NCBI GenBank assembly: GCA_029218825.1
Contig: JAQXSC010000075.1
Location: 1 to 64,000 of the forward strand
Direction: 5' to 3'
DNA length: 64,000 bases
DNA from: Oscillospiraceae bacterium
GTDB taxonomy: Bacteria; Bacillota; Clostridia; Oscillospirales; Acutalibacteraceae
Part shown: one piece after another, positions 17,070 to 25,277 of the stretch
How the letters are laid out: each line of letters begins with the position of its first letter
Numbering within the stretch: position 1 is the stretch's first letter
Made by a program: the position numbers and the translations under genes
Notes under the pieces: model-generated
The model's database searches: none
Seen by the model: only the letters and a program-made list of their open reading frames with translations
What the model was told of the DNA's origin: nothing

Positions 17070-18080
17070 TCAGTAGGAAAGAGCCTTTGAAGATTCCTTA
17101 AAGATTTTTGCAAAACCTGCTGTGCAACTGATTGCCGCACGTTCAAGTTGACGGTCAATTAGTTTGTCGTAATCGGTAACAATATCTCCTGCCTGTACCA
17201 TTTCGAGAGCGCAGTTTTTGTCAAGACCGATTATTTTACCTGATGGGATTGACGGAGTATGTAAAAGAGTTGCACCAAGAGGTGTAACCATTTTACCTGT
17301 ACCCTGGAAATTAAGACCTGCGTTGCTGTCCTTCATTTCTCCCATTGACAGAATTTTCTGCATAGCGTCTGTAGGCGCAAGAATTGTGTTAAGTTCATAT
17401 GGGTTTAAATCAGCCCAAAGTTTCAGTAAATCCTTGTAGGAAATATCACCTGAGTTTTCAACATCAATTACTGCGCAGGGGTTATCGTTGCCGTCACCAT
17501 TCAGCAACACGTCAACTGCGTCCTTTAACTGTGCACGTCTAATATATGCGCCAATCTGATTAAGTGTTACCGTGAAAAGGTCAAGTCTTTGGAAACGAAG
17601 TGCCTCGTATGATGACACTAACATTCTGCCTCTCTTGTGAAGTTTTACGAGGTTTTCCTGTGTTTTTACTACTGTCTGCGGAATTTTTGCACCCTCGGAA
17701 ACAACCTTTAGAGTTTTGTCGTCCTCTGATGGAACAGATGCAATAGAACGGTAGTCCATACCCTCAATATTTGTAACCGTAGCCACAATATCAGGGATAA
17801 TATCAGCCTGTTCCATACCCTGCTGAACTGCACGGCTCACATATTCAGGGAAAAGTGCCGCAGAGTTACTTGTCTGGAAAAACTTTTCCACACAGTCACT
17901 GCCTTTTCCGGATACCTTAATATCAAATCTTTTTAACTGTCTGCCGAATGCGTCAAGTCCCTCAAGTGAAGTACCTGCATAGTTTTCGGATGGGTCAAGT
18001 GTTTCAAGCACATCGGTAAGGCTTTTACCTCTTGTCTGATACATACCCTTTTCAATAGAAATGTTTTCAAAATTTGCCAT
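17070..18080 (-). CDS. Major capsid protein, HK97-like
   Basis: 336 residues. The N-terminal ~100 residues are delta-like and helical; the TSNSAALFPEYVSRAVQQGM segment is typical of capsid proteins of PBSX/XkdG type, followed by a beta-rich core (VVSEGAKIPQTVVKTQENLVKLHKRGRML) and a long spine helix. It follows the cement-protein gene by 13 bp with GGGGG as ribosome site. It seems complete. Confidence 0.88.
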   Translation of the reverse strand: MANFENISIEKGMYQTRGKSLTDVLETLDPSENYAGTSLEGLDAFGRQLKRFDIKVSGKGSDCVEKFFQTSNSAALFPEYVSRAVQQGMEQADIIPDIVATVTNIEGMDYRSIASVPSEDDKTLKVVSEGAKIPQTVVKTQENLVKLHKRGRMLVSSYEALRFQRLDLFTVTLNQIGAYIRRAQLKDAVDVLLNGDGNDNPCAVIDVENSGDISYKDLLKLWADLNPYELNTILAPTDAMQKILSMGEMKDSNAGLNFQGTGKMVTPLGATLLHTPSIPSGKIIGLDKNCALEMVQAGDIVTDYDKLIDRQLERAAISCTAGFAKIFKESSKALSY

Positions 18081-18093
18081 TTAAAATTCCCCC

Positions 18094-18426
18094 TTAAAGA
18101 ATAAATCCTACTGTATTAGTTGTTGAATAAATTACCAAGTACTGTCTTGCGTTAGTATCGGTTTTTGCTGTTGTACTGTTGTTTGCGCAAATACCTTTGT
18201 AGCCTACCGCAATCTGTGCAGTTGCAGGTACTTCAACATAACCTGATAACTGAACAGCGGCATAACCGTCACGAACACCTACGCACACGCCTGTAATCGC
18301 ATCTCCTGTTGCACAGGGGGATACTTTACAGTTACCGCTTACCTTTACTAAATCGCCCTCTTTTACTGTACTCTCTGCTAAAAATGTTGCTACGTTCTCA
18401 CCATAGCCTTTGAAATCTACGTTCAT
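18094..18426 (-). CDS. Capsid cement/decoration-like protein
   Basis: 110 residues of beta-rich, Gly/Ala/Val-rich sequence (LAESTVKEGDLVKVSGN, GDAITGVCVGVRDGYAAVQLSGYVEV) in the DUF2190-like pattern of small proteins that decorate HK97-type capsids. It lies between protease and capsid genes, the usual place. The GGAGG of the leader is 8 bp from the ATG. Confidence 0.7.
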   Translation of the reverse strand: MNVDFKGYGENVATFLAESTVKEGDLVKVSGNCKVSPCATGDAITGVCVGVRDGYAAVQLSGYVEVPATAQIAVGYKGICANNSTTAKTDTNARQYLVIYSTTNTVGFIL

Positions 18427-18437
18427 ATAAACCTCCG

Positions 18438-19397
18438 TTAAATTTTAAATTCTGTATTTGTATTTTTTGTTTCAGACTTTTCTTTGAAAAGTTGTGGTTT
18501 TGCCGGTAAAAAATCGGCAGATTTTCTGCTGTATGCAAGTTTGAACTCTTTGAGTTCATCTACGCTTAAATGCTCTGCTACTGTTTCCATGGTTTTTCTT
18601 GAAATTTCCGGTTGAACAATGGCCGAGTATTTTAGCACGTCGGCGATTAATGAGTTACGGTACATAACTCCGTCAGCCGCCTGTTTTTTTAGATTACCAA
18701 TGTAATCCTTTAGTTTTTTGCTATCATTTTCTGTCAGTGTAATAGCCTCACTGTTGTCAATAGACTTTAAAATATCTGTCATAGTCAAATCCTTTCTGTT
18801 ATAAGCCTTGATTACTCCGGCTTGTCTTTGTGCAGGGATAGCCACAAAACTCCATTCATAGGCGTCATAGGGATTTACAAGTTCACCGTAGCATAACTTG
18901 TTGCCATAGGTTTCACCCTTAACGTGACAACACTCCGCTGAATTAATATCCTTGCCACAAATACTGCAACGTGTTTCCTCAACTGCACATCCTACGCTGA
19001 CTTCTTTGGCTATACCGCTGTCAATGGCTAAAATCAAATCCTTGTTTTTGTCGCTTATAGGCATATACGCCCTTGCCGTCAACCTGAAATAATCGTCGCC
19101 AAGACTGTTTGTTTTACCCTGAACAGCCTCCACACTGCAACTTATAATACGTGCCGTCTGATTTTCCGCCTTTGGGTTGTGGTCAAAAATACCTGTTTTG
19201 CCTACAAACAACTCCTCAAGTTTTGACAGACTTTCTACTGTAAATCTCTCAAAATCTCTGTCAATATCATTGTCGCAGAGTACTACGGAAAAAACGTAAA
19301 CCTCCTCTTCAGAAAGTTCTCTGCGAGAATACTGATTGATTAATTCAAGTTCACCTTGCTGAATTTTTCCGCATTTTATAACTTCTCCTGTTTTCAA
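18438..19397 (-). CDS. Prohead protease with scaffold-like C-terminus (XkdF-like)
   Basis: 319 residues. The N-terminal ~200 residues resemble phage capsid-maturation proteases (VYVFSVVLCDNDIDRDFERF, GIFDHNP, EWSFVAIPAQ). A CSICGKDINSAECCHVKG insert looks like a metal-binding knuckle. The C-terminal third is charged and helical, like a fused scaffold. The start is TTG at 19397: it overlaps the portal stop by 4 bp and has GGAGG 7 bp upstream, so this non-ATG start is well supported. It would cut scaffold and perhaps itself during head assembly. Confidence 0.75.
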   Translation of the reverse strand: MKTGEVIKCGKIQQGELELINQYSRRELSEEEVYVFSVVLCDNDIDRDFERFTVESLSKLEELFVGKTGIFDHNPKAENQTARIISCSVEAVQGKTNSLGDDYFRLTARAYMPISDKNKDLILAIDSGIAKEVSVGCAVEETRCSICGKDINSAECCHVKGETYGNKLCYGELVNPYDAYEWSFVAIPAQRQAGVIKAYNRKDLTMTDILKSIDNSEAITLTENDSKKLKDYIGNLKKQAADGVMYRNSLIADVLKYSAIVQPEISRKTMETVAEHLSVDELKEFKLAYSRKSADFLPAKPQLFKEKSETKNTNTEFKI

Positions 19398-20551
19398 GCC
19401 TCAACCTCCATTTCTGCTTTTGGTATTCTTTGTTCAATTTCAATGGCTTGTGCATTGTTAAGACGTGCCTGTGAAAGTTCAAGTTCGTCCTGTAGGTTAA
19501 TCAAATCCCACTTAACCTCAATATCGGTGTTAATCCCATTGAGCCTTAAATACATATTTGCAATTTTTGAGATTACCGGAGTAACCAGAGAACGGTAATA
19601 CTCAAGCTCACTTGTAAGGATATCCGCCTGTTGAGTACTCATACGCTCGGTACTTGACCAACTCAGCCCAAGTACAAAGGGTGGCAGAGCAAGTTTTGCA
19701 ACAATCTGCTCAAGCAAATGTCTTATAGGTACATCACAATCTAATATCTGGTTATCTGCACCGATTACCTTTATATTCACATCGCCCACCGCTACAAAGT
19801 CGCAAACCTCCGTACTGCGCATAGCCTTGCTCCATTCATCGGCAACCTGCTGTGCCTGTTGAGTAGTAACCGAGGCTGAACCTGTATCAGGTTTGTATGT
19901 AACAGCATATCGGATATTGCCTACCCTGTCCCAGTTGTTGCCGATAGCATTAAATATCTTAATGAGTATTGAACTTACAAAGGGCAATCCCTGTAAAACG
20001 GATTTACCTCGCACGTTGTTAGGCTCAGGATTTAAAAGGGTAGCCATAATCAAATTCTGATAAGGAGCCGGAGTTAAGCCGTTTTCCTTTTTACACACAA
20101 TCAAATTCAGAGGATTACCGTCGTTTGTAATCTCAACATCGTTGAAATTTGCGTTATACAAGGCGGCAATATCAGAGTTATCATTTGTCAGTACTATCTC
20201 TCCCACAGCCTGTCCGTAGGTCAGCATTTCGTCAAGATAGGTTGTAATAAAGGGATAAATTCCATAGTTACCACCGGTAGTCAGAACACTCTCCAAAAAC
20301 CTGTTAAGTGGCTTTTGAGCAGATTTATCCTCTGTAACAACCTTGAAATTACCTATTAGTCTTATGGTCTTTTCAATGGCAGCGTCAATTATCGGCACAG
20401 CCTCTCGCAGACTTCTGTATAACTCAAATTCCGTTTTTGTTAAAGGTGTGTAATTGTTAATCAGCGAGAATGGGTGCTTTCCTGATGTAGTAGGCACAGG
20501 ATACACAAGCCTGTCATTCTCCTTAATTTTATTTCTTTTAAAGAAATTCAA
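19394..20551 (-). CDS. Phage portal protein
   Basis: 385 residues, a little shorter than the usual 420-500. Characteristic parts are the N-terminal LRSLREAVPIIDAAI-type segment, SWSSTERMSTQQADILTSELEYYRSLVTPVI near the crown helix and the long C-terminal helix. The start is TTG at 20551 with GGAGG 7 bp upstream; the nearby ATG leads at once to a stop. It begins 14 bp after terL and overlaps the protease by 4 bp. Confidence 0.88.
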   Translation of the reverse strand: MNFFKRNKIKENDRLVYPVPTTSGKHPFSLINNYTPLTKTEFELYRSLREAVPIIDAAIEKTIRLIGNFKVVTEDKSAQKPLNRFLESVLTTGGNYGIYPFITTYLDEMLTYGQAVGEIVLTNDNSDIAALYNANFNDVEITNDGNPLNLIVCKKENGLTPAPYQNLIMATLLNPEPNNVRGKSVLQGLPFVSSILIKIFNAIGNNWDRVGNIRYAVTYKPDTGSASVTTQQAQQVADEWSKAMRSTEVCDFVAVGDVNIKVIGADNQILDCDVPIRHLLEQIVAKLALPPFVLGLSWSSTERMSTQQADILTSELEYYRSLVTPVISKIANMYLRLNGINTDIEVKWDLINLQDELELSQARLNNAQAIEIEQRIPKAEMEVEA

Positions 20552-20565
20552 TACATTTCCTCCTG

Positions 20566-21813
20566 TTATCTTCTGGCGGCAACTACAGAAAAGTTTGAAC
20601 CGCCCTCAAGAATTGTAGCCACAAAATATCGTATGTCGTCCATTGCATGGTCGTTTTCCTTTATAGGTACATCAAGCCCCTTTTCCTCCCAACGATACAG
20701 GGAAAACTCCCTTATACTGTCAAGACAGTTGTTGCAGATTTTTATTCTGCCCTCTTTCAAGGCTGTTGCGGTTTGCCGTATTCCGTTTAAAACGTCATTT
20801 GTGGCAGGAGTTACCGTATATTCTCCGTGACGTCTTATTGTTTCTATAAAAGATGCCGCTGACGGGTCTGCTGTGATAGTTGAAACTTTGCGGTTTCCTA
20901 TCAGTTCGCAAAGAGCCTTGTAATGCTCCTCGTCGGTTTTCTGATACCCTTGCTTTCGTGAATCAAAGTAATACTCGTCAATGCGATACCAGCAATTTTC
21001 TTTAAGCGCCCATAATCCAAATGAAGCAGGATTTACTGTTCCGTAGTCACAGGAAACAGCGTACCTTTCAAAGGGACCCTGTGGAACACTTACATAAGAG
21101 CTTTCTTTCATAAAAGGATAAATTGCTCCGGTCACCGCCACCCATTTTCCAAGAATAAACCTCTGATAAAAAGTACCTGTATATAGGGTCTTATATCGTT
21201 CAAGAGTTTTCTTGGATAGAGAAGGGTTATCCTCCATTGTAAAGTGGAGATACAGTGCGTTTTTTCTCTTTGCGTTTAATATCCAATTTCTGTAAAACCA
21301 ATGAGCCGGATACTCAGGGTTACAGTTAAACCAAAATGTGCTACCCTCAACAGAGCAACGAGCCAAAGCCTGTTCCACAAAGGAACGTGGCATCAATGCA
21401 ACCTCGTCAAACAACACCCCGGCAAGGGTCATTCCCTGCACCAAAGCGGCGCTGCTCTCATCTTTACCGCCAAATATGTAAATACGGTTTTCCCTGCCCT
21501 TATACCTTATTACAAGGAGATTTTCGCTGAGTTTTTCATTAACCTCAAAGCCTAAGGACTTTAGTGTGGACACCATTGGGGTAATTATATTTCTCCTTGC
21601 AGAGCGTATTGTTTTACCGCATATTGCAAAACTCTTTGACTTGAATTTGTAGAACATCCAGAAAACAAATGAAAGTGACATACAAAAGGTCTTGCCGGAA
21701 CGCACAGCCCCGTCACAGATTATTGCATCTCTGTGTGCATACCTGCTGCCTTTACACCACCAGGTCAAAACCTGCATTTGCTTTTTTGAAAATGGTTTAA
21801 TTTCCATTGGCAT
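20566..21813 (-). CDS. Terminase large subunit
   Basis: ATP-driven DNA packaging motor and headful/cos nuclease, about 415 residues. The ATPase has Walker A GAVRSGKT and Walker B-like LAGVLFDEVALMPRSF with the catalytic Glu. The RNase H-like nuclease keeps its acidic triad in CDYGTVNP, ADPSAASF and DHAMDDIRY. The exact start is uncertain: GTG 21816, ATG 21813 and ATG 21807 are all in frame and overlap terS, with no clear ribosome site, which suggests translational coupling. Retention of every catalytic motif argues that packaging activity is, or was recently, selected. Confidence 0.9.
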   Translation of the reverse strand: MPMEIKPFSKKQMQVLTWWCKGSRYAHRDAIICDGAVRSGKTFCMSLSFVFWMFYKFKSKSFAICGKTIRSARRNIITPMVSTLKSLGFEVNEKLSENLLVIRYKGRENRIYIFGGKDESSAALVQGMTLAGVLFDEVALMPRSFVEQALARCSVEGSTFWFNCNPEYPAHWFYRNWILNAKRKNALYLHFTMEDNPSLSKKTLERYKTLYTGTFYQRFILGKWVAVTGAIYPFMKESSYVSVPQGPFERYAVSCDYGTVNPASFGLWALKENCWYRIDEYYFDSRKQGYQKTDEEHYKALCELIGNRKVSTITADPSAASFIETIRRHGEYTVTPATNDVLNGIRQTATALKEGRIKICNNCLDSIREFSLYRWEEKGLDVPIKENDHAMDDIRYFVATILEGGSNFSVVAARR

Positions 21814-22264
21814 CACTGTTAAGAGTTTCTGCGCCCATCATAAGCGCATCATAAAAAGGAGTTGTATTTTCAAGGCTTTCGCAATCGTCGTTTAATTTTT
21901 CCAAGGCTTTAAACCTGTCAAAAAACTTGATTTCAATTTGCCCTTTTTCAGAACGCTTTATTTCGGAAACCATAAACAAGTCCATATTTTTCAAAGTTTC
22001 GCTGTCGTAGTCCTTCATACTGATAAGGCTTACTGCGTCAGCGATATTTCCCATAGCAAGGCGTTTAAGCCCCGACCTTGCAAGTTGTTTCAGGCTCTTG
22101 TTCTGTAACTGTGACAGCCTTTCAATCTCCTCCAAAATATCGTCACGGCAAATAAGTTCACTGCCGCCCTTTGACATTCCTGCAAAACTCTCCGCCTCTG
22201 CAATACTTCCTCTTTCAAGGAAACCTCTGCAAAAGGCTTTTTCTTTTTTTGTTAGTTTTTTCAT
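21797..22264 (-). CDS. Terminase small subunit
   Basis: 155 residues starting KKLTKKEKAFCRGFLERGSIAEA, the helix-turn-helix layout of XtmA/Terminase_2 DNA-recognition subunits, followed by an oligomerisation helix region. A GAAAGGATG site precedes the ATG. It is the first gene of the cluster, and the 117-bp gap to divergent spoVAF must contain its promoter. No repressor or cro gene lies in this gap. Confidence 0.85.
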   Translation of the reverse strand: MKKLTKKEKAFCRGFLERGSIAEAESFAGMSKGGSELICRDDILEEIERLSQLQNKSLKQLARSGLKRLAMGNIADAVSLISMKDYDSETLKNMDLFMVSEIKRSEKGQIEIKFFDRFKALEKLNDDCESLENTTPFYDALMMGAETLNSDANGN

Positions 22265-22381
22265 TTAATCATCCTTTCATAACTTGGCTCTACAAACACC
22301 AAGAAAAAGTTGATAATTGCATTATTAAAGGCAAGTTTTAATAAAATAAATAAATTTTGGCAAAATATTTATGGTGATAAG

Positions 22382-23770
22382 ATGAAAAATACAAGTTTTG
22401 ACAGTCAAAGAGAAAAACTAAACTCCACTCTCCACTTTGACAAAAGTTTTGATATAGTGGAAAGGCAAATTCAAATTGCAAATAAAAAAGCCGCCCTGTA
22501 TTTTGTGGACGGTTTTGTAAAAGACGATATTATGGAAAAAATCCTTGAATTTTTCTACAAGAGCGTTAAGGAGGGGGACGTTGAAAGGGTAGAAGAATTT
22601 AAGGCTAATTTTGTACCATACGTTGAGGTCGATACAACTGATGATTTTGATAAAGTAACAACTATGGTGCTGTCCGGAGTTTCCGCCCTTATCGTTGACG
22701 GATTTGAAAAAGTTATACTTATTGACTCACGAACCTACCCTCAACGTGATACCTCCGAGCCTGAAAATGACAAGGTTATTTTCGGTAGCCGTGACGGTTT
22801 TGTGGAAACTATGGTATTAAACACCGCCCTTATACGCAGACGTATCCGAAGCGGTGATTTGCGTGTTGAGGCTTTACAGGCAGGAACAAAGTCGAAAACC
22901 GATATTGCACTTTGCTATATGGACAGCAAGGTGGATAAAATTCTTTTAGAGAAATTAAAAAACAGAATAAACACCATAAATCAAGAATCCCTAACTATGA
23001 GCAGTCAGAGTTTAATCGAGGCTATCTATCCCCACCGTTGGTTTAACCCTATGCCAAAGGTGAAAAGCACAGAACGGCCTGACACAACCTCTAATTCAAT
23101 TTTAAAGGGCAACATCGCCATAATAGTTGACAACTCCCCTACCGCATTAATTCTGCCAACCTCAATATTCGACATACTGGAAGAGGCTGACGATTACTAT
23201 TTCTCACCGGTTACAGGAACATATCTGCGAGTTGCACGATATCTTATAATATTTATTTCATTATTCCTTACACCGGTATGGCTGTTATTGCTGCAAAACC
23301 CCTCAATAGTACCAAAAGCATTACAGTTTACGCTGATTGACAAACCGCAGAATATCCCCATAGTTTTACAACTGATTATAATTGAAATCGGTATTGACGG
23401 ACTGCGTCTTGCTTCCCTCAACACGCCTAACTCACTTACCACACCCCTTAGCATAATCGGTGCTATCGCATTGTCGGACTTTTCCGTACAGGCAGGCTGG
23501 TGCAGTTACGAGGCTATTTTGTATATGGCTTTCGTTACCGTTGCAAATTACACGCAGCCTAACTACGAACTTGGTTACACTATAAAATTTTCAAGGATTT
23601 TTCTGCTCCTTATGACCTACTTCTTCAACGTAACAGGTTTTATTTTAGGTGTAATAATCGTTATATTAACAGCAATATGCAACCGAACATTATCGGGAAA
23701 AAGTTACCTCTATCCGCTGATTCCCTTTAACCCCAAAAAGTTAGCAAACAAAATAATCCGTATGCGCTAA
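22382..23770 (+). CDS. spoVAF: GerA-family spore germination protein (SpoVAF-like)
   Basis: Inner spore-membrane protein related to the A subunits of germinant receptors. It is 462 residues from ATG 22382, preceded by GGTGATAAG. The N-terminal ~270 residues are a cytoplasmic domain with DGFEKVILIDSRTYPQR and the conserved SRDGFVETMVLN..LIRRRIRS segment; the C-terminal ~190 residues hold four to six membrane helices. The sequence pattern, including PHRWFNPMPKVKSTERPD, fits SpoVAF rather than GerAA. It is divergent from the phage-derived cluster, and its stop codon abuts that of spmB on the other strand. It is expected to be expressed in the forespore. Confidence 0.85.
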   Translation: MKNTSFDSQREKLNSTLHFDKSFDIVERQIQIANKKAALYFVDGFVKDDIMEKILEFFYKSVKEGDVERVEEFKANFVPYVEVDTTDDFDKVTTMVLSGVSALIVDGFEKVILIDSRTYPQRDTSEPENDKVIFGSRDGFVETMVLNTALIRRRIRSGDLRVEALQAGTKSKTDIALCYMDSKVDKILLEKLKNRINTINQESLTMSSQSLIEAIYPHRWFNPMPKVKSTERPDTTSNSILKGNIAIIVDNSPTALILPTSIFDILEEADDYYFSPVTGTYLRVARYLIIFISLFLTPVWLLLLQNPSIVPKALQFTLIDKPQNIPIVLQLIIIEIGIDGLRLASLNTPNSLTTPLSIIGAIALSDFSVQAGWCSYEAILYMAFVTVANYTQPNYELGYTIKFSRIFLLLMTYFFNVTGFILGVIIVILTAICNRTLSGKSYLYPLIPFNPKKLANKIIRMR

Positions 23771-24295
23771 TTAACTGCTTCCCAAAATCAGCCTGACCGT
23801 TAATACAGCCATTACGAATGCGGTAAAATCCGCACAAAGAGCCGCCGCCAAAGTGTGGCGGACTTTTTTTACCTTTACACTTCCGTAGTAAACCGCTATT
23901 GCATAAAAGGTAGTTTCCGTAGAGCCTGCAAGTACCGACGCAACCTGACCTGCAAAACTGTCAGGACCGCAATCTTTGTATATATTTGTCAGCAAAGCAG
24001 TTGAACCGCCGCCGGATACAGGTCTTAATAATACCATTGGAACAATCTCTTTTGGAAAGCCTAAAGCGTCTGCAACAGGAGAAATAAAGTCGCAGAGCAT
24101 CGTGATAGCCCCACTTGCCTTTAGCATATCCACCGCTACTATAAGCCCTACAATCGTAGGGGCAATATTTAAAAGTATTTCAAAGCCTTTTTTAGCCCCC
24201 ACAATAAATGCGTCAAACAAAGGTACCTTTTTAAATAACCCCACAACCACTACTACTGCAATAAAAACAGGTACAAAGTAATCCGTTTTAATCAC
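23771..24295 (-). CDS. spmB: Spore maturation protein B
   Basis: 174-residue, highly hydrophobic nucleoside-recognition/Gate-domain protein needed for normal spore-core dehydration. KKGFEILLNIAPTIVGLIVAVDML and the RPVSGGGSTALL loop with a following GSTETTFYAIAVYYGSVKV are SpmB signatures. The apparent start is GTG 24295, inside the last codons of spmA (8-bp overlap), with AGGAG directly adjoining it; the spacing is unusually tight, so coupling to spmA is likely. Confidence 0.9.
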   Translation of the reverse strand: MIKTDYFVPVFIAVVVVVGLFKKVPLFDAFIVGAKKGFEILLNIAPTIVGLIVAVDMLKASGAITMLCDFISPVADALGFPKEIVPMVLLRPVSGGGSTALLTNIYKDCGPDSFAGQVASVLAGSTETTFYAIAVYYGSVKVKKVRHTLAAALCADFTAFVMAVLTVRLILGSS

Positions 24296-24872
24296 TCCTA
24301 TGTTTCACAATACAAAAGCATTTTGCAACAATAAGTCCTACAGCAAGGGCAACAGCAGAACTAATCCACACGCAAGGCAATATTTCAAATGGGGCTGTAC
24401 TTGAGTACATCTGCCGTAACCCACCAATCATTGTAGGGAAAATTTGAATTGATGCTGTGTTCATAACAACAAACGTAACCATATCGTCTGTTGCCCTGTC
24501 ACTTTCTCCACCTATTTTATGCAACTCCCTCATAGCAGACAGCCCAAAGGGTGTTGCGGCATTTCCAAGCCCAAGCAAATTGGCACTGACGTTCATACTT
24601 ATGTACTCCAGGGCTTTGCTGTCCTTCTTTACATTTTTAAACAGTTTTCGCAATATGGGAGCAAGGGTTTTACCTATTACTTTTGTTAAACCGCCCCTTG
24701 ATGCAATTTCCATAATTCCCGACCAAAGCATCAGCATTCCTGCTATTGTCAGCAGTAATTCTATGCTGTCCTCTGCTCCTGATATTACGCCCTGTGTAAG
24801 TTGTGAGCCGTTTTGTGTTATCAATCCGCAGACCACAGCCACAATTATCAAAACTCCGAATATTATGTTCAA
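24288..24872 (-). CDS. spmA: Spore maturation protein A
   Basis: 194-residue membrane partner of SpmB. The MLMLWSGIMEIASRGGL segment, the NLLGLGNAATPFGLSAM loop and FVVMNTASIQIFPT are diagnostic. The start appears to be TTG 24872, with an AGGA about 10 bp upstream; no ATG is available nearby. It is divergent from the AbrB-type gene. spmAB form a two-gene operon here. Confidence 0.92.
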   Translation of the reverse strand: MNIIFGVLIIVAVVCGLITQNGSQLTQGVISGAEDSIELLLTIAGMLMLWSGIMEIASRGGLTKVIGKTLAPILRKLFKNVKKDSKALEYISMNVSANLLGLGNAATPFGLSAMRELHKIGGESDRATDDMVTFVVMNTASIQIFPTMIGGLRQMYSSTAPFEILPCVWISSAVALAVGLIVAKCFCIVKHRSD

Positions 24873-24923
24873 ATTATCAAATCCTGTCGAAAAAATATTA
24901 ATTATAAAAAATATTGTAAAGTG

Positions 24924-24952
24924 TTGACTTTTTTGTCAATAATTGGTAGAAT
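24924..24952 (+). promoter_or_regulatory. Promoter of the AbrB-type gene with inverted repeat
   Basis: TTGACT (24924-24929), 17 bp, TAGAAT (24947-24952). The -35 is the left half of the inverted repeat TTGAC-N6-GTCAA (24924-24939), a possible operator for autoregulation. Confidence 0.7.
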
Positions 24953-24978
24953 TGGATTGAATTAAGGAGGAAAAGGTT

Positions 24979-25215
24979 ATGATTTACACAAGTTACAAAA
25001 AAATTGACGAAGTTGGCAGAATCGTAATATCTAAAGACATCAGAAAAAAACTTGACTTAGGCATTAACGAATTACTAAAAATTGACGTTGAGGATAACAA
25101 AATTGTTATTTCAAAGGCAGAGCCGAATTGTATTTTCTGCGGAAACGGAAAAGACCTTAAAAACTATATGGGCAAGTCCGTTTGTGCTGACTGTATAAAA
25201 ATGCTAATCAAATAA
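24979..25215 (+). CDS. AbrB/SpoVT-type regulator with C-terminal zinc ribbon
   Basis: A 78-residue DNA-binding protein. Residues 5-50 form a swapped-hairpin AbrB domain (KIDEVGRIVISKDIRKKLDL, then LLKIDVEDNKIVISK). Residues 53-75 add a CxxC...CxxC knuckle (CIFCGNGKDLKN...CADC) likely to bind zinc. AGGAGG lies 9 bp before the ATG. The short form lacks the SpoVT GAF domain. It stands alone between spmAB and the deaminase gene and probably tunes stationary-phase or sporulation genes; its targets cannot be read from the sequence. Confidence 0.85.
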   Translation: MIYTSYKKIDEVGRIVISKDIRKKLDLGINELLKIDVEDNKIVISKAEPNCIFCGNGKDLKNYMGKSVCADCIKMLIK

Positions 25216-25218
25216 CTC

Positions 25219-25247
25219 TTGACAAATCAGGTTAAATATCGCATTAT
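25219..25247 (+). promoter_or_regulatory. Promoter of the dCMP deaminase gene
   Basis: Consensus TTGACA (25219-25224), a 17-bp spacer and CATTAT (25242-25247). It lies directly after the AbrB-type gene and before an AGGAGG ribosome site. Confidence 0.65.
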
Positions 25248-25277
25248 ATAATTAGTTTAGATTTAGGAGGGGTTATT

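Larger units (their letters stand above)
11223..22264 (-). mobile_element. Phage-derived particle cluster (PBSX-like, sheathless)
   Basis: Eighteen tightly packed minus-strand genes encode packaging, head, neck and baseplate proteins in the order used by PBSX-type contractile phages. Many neighbours overlap by 1-8 bp or are 0-15 bp apart, with no frameshift, and the terminase motifs are intact. Missing between the head-tail terminator and the LysM tail protein are a recognisable sheath, the tail chaperone and the tape measure. No integrase, repressor, holin, endolysin or att repeats are seen. The cluster is bounded by a terminator on one side and divergent spoVAF on the other. It may be a domesticated, gene-transfer-agent-like or decayed element; which one cannot be decided from this window. 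Confidence 0.85.

Noticed and set aside
22265-22381. Sigma-G or sigma-F promoters for spoVAF and phage promoter for terS
   Set aside because: The region is AT-rich, and several weak matches exist on both strands; none is convincing enough to annotate.
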